6,146 bases of DNA from Bacteroidales bacterium (GTDB taxonomy: Bacteria; Bacteroidota; Bacteroidia; Bacteroidales; UBA12077), in the NCBI GenBank assembly GCA_003446015.1, contig DMBU01000177.1, forward strand, positions 48,973-55,118, written 5' to 3'. Of this stretch, positions 5,438-6,146 are shown piece by piece. Position numbers and translations under genes: made by a program. A model generated the notes under the pieces. That model was not told where the DNA came from. It was given only the letters and a program-made list of their open reading frames with translations, and searched no databases. Each line of letters starts with the position of its first letter. Position 1 is the stretch's first letter.

Positions 5438-6146
5438 ATGATTGAGATAAAAAATGATATAGAAAGTTTAAGAAGTTTATCACAAATCTTCACTCCTTCC
5501 AACTTCAAAAAGATAGTTAGAAGAAAGGATTACTCATATACAAATAATAGAATAAACAAACATGTTTCTTTTCAAACTCCTACGAATAAGAAAAATCTAA
5601 TTGAATTTTTATATCAGGAGTTACAAACAAACTATAAAAGTGAATACTTGTATAAAAATGCTTTAATCAATAAATTACTTTTAGGCAAATACAGCCTTAA
5701 CACGACAACCATAATTAATGAATTCAAAATCGGAGGTTCAATTGCAGATTTTGTTTTATTAAATGGGGAAGCTAGAATTTTCGAAATAAAAACGGAATTA
5801 GATAGCTTGGATAAGCTTTCAAAACAGGTCTCAGATTACTGTCAATTTGCAAACAAGATTTATGTTGTCACAAATTCAAAGTTCATCGATAAATTAATTT
5901 CTGAATACGGAGACTCAAATATTGGAATTATTGAATACACTCAACAAAACACATTAAAGGAAGTTGTTGAAGCAAAAGATAATTCAACATATTTTGACCA
6001 CTTAACAATATTCAAGACTTTACGAAAACAAGAATATTTAGATATTGTAAATCAATATTTTGGATATTTACCAAATGTCCCTAACACTCAAATTTTTAAA
6101 GAATGTGTTTCATTAGTTAGGCATATCGAAGTTAAAGAATTTCAAA
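5438..6146 (+). CDS. sce7726-family-like protein, putative PD-(D/E)xK nuclease fold, 3' partial
   Basis: The frame is open from ATG 5438 to the right edge, giving 236 residues with no stop, so the C-terminus is outside. Residues 70-150 carry the pattern I associate with the sce7726 family: a helix ending YLYKNALINKLLLGKY, then IINEFKIGGSIADFVLLNG and RIFEIKTELDSLDKLSKQVSDYCQFANKIYVVTN. The conserved acidic and lysine residues E95, D104, E116 and K118 form E...D...E-x-K, the active-site layout of PD-(D/E)xK (restriction-endonuclease-like) folds, so metal-dependent DNA cleavage is plausible. This is inference. The following segment (residues 150-236) is not recognised. The start is supported by the -7 box just upstream and an in-frame stop at 5387-5389; no other ATG fits. 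There is no signal peptide, so it is cytoplasmic. sce7726-type genes are often seen near sce7725 (beta-family) genes and in accessory islands, so a partner may lie just past the edge. Confidence 0.8.
   Translation, partial: MIEIKNDIESLRSLSQIFTPSNFKKIVRRKDYSYTNNRINKHVSFQTPTNKKNLIEFLYQELQTNYKSEYLYKNALINKLLLGKYSLNTTTIINEFKIGGSIADFVLLNGEARIFEIKTELDSLDKLSKQVSDYCQFANKIYVVTNSKFIDKLISEYGDSNIGIIEYTQQNTLKEVVEAKDNSTYFDHLTIFKTLRKQEYLDIVNQYFGYLPNVPNTQIFKECVSLVRHIEVKEFQ

Overview
This AT-rich window (roughly one third GC by eye) looks like chromosome from a member of the Bacteroidota. The evidence is a set of promoter-like sites of the Bacteroidota type (TTG, about 20 bases, then TAnnTTTG or TAnnTTTA), mostly weak or absent Shine-Dalgarno sites, a long S9 peptidase with beta-propeller of a type common in that phylum, and a NUMOD4/HNH protein of a kind abundant there. 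A lineage near the marine Bacteroidales/Marinilabiliales is possible but is only an impression. All recognised genes are on the + strand.

Layout. (1) Positions 3-2420 hold the C-terminal part of a large S9 prolyl-oligopeptidase-type serine peptidase whose start lies left of the window. Only 34 bases later, and probably in the same operon, is an exported DUF1028 protein with a TPR-like tail (2455-3453). (2) An exported two-domain protein (3552-4331) has its own good promoter and ends at a strong intrinsic terminator (4362-4388). Its C-terminal half resembles Imm1-type immunity proteins. (3) A free-standing NUMOD4-HNH-HTH protein (4458-5030) has a textbook Bacteroidota promoter whose -7 box ends only six bases before the ATG. 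(4) A 407-base gene-free stretch (5031-5437) holds a small hairpin, a perfect 9-bp tandem duplication and a long imperfect hairpin (5326-5387, 17 of 19 positions paired). (5) A gene that runs off the right edge (5438 onward) encodes a sce7726-family-like protein with an E...D...ExK pattern of the PD-(D/E)xK nuclease type.

How the parts fit. The left half looks like ordinary peptide-processing and envelope functions. The right half, from the terminator at 4362 onward, has accessory character: a solitary HNH protein whose two halves differ in base composition, a long structured intergenic region, and the start of a putative nuclease or defence-type locus that continues past the edge. The most promising lead is the combination of the sce7726-like gene with the structured element in front of it. 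The partner gene that would confirm or refute a system is outside the window.
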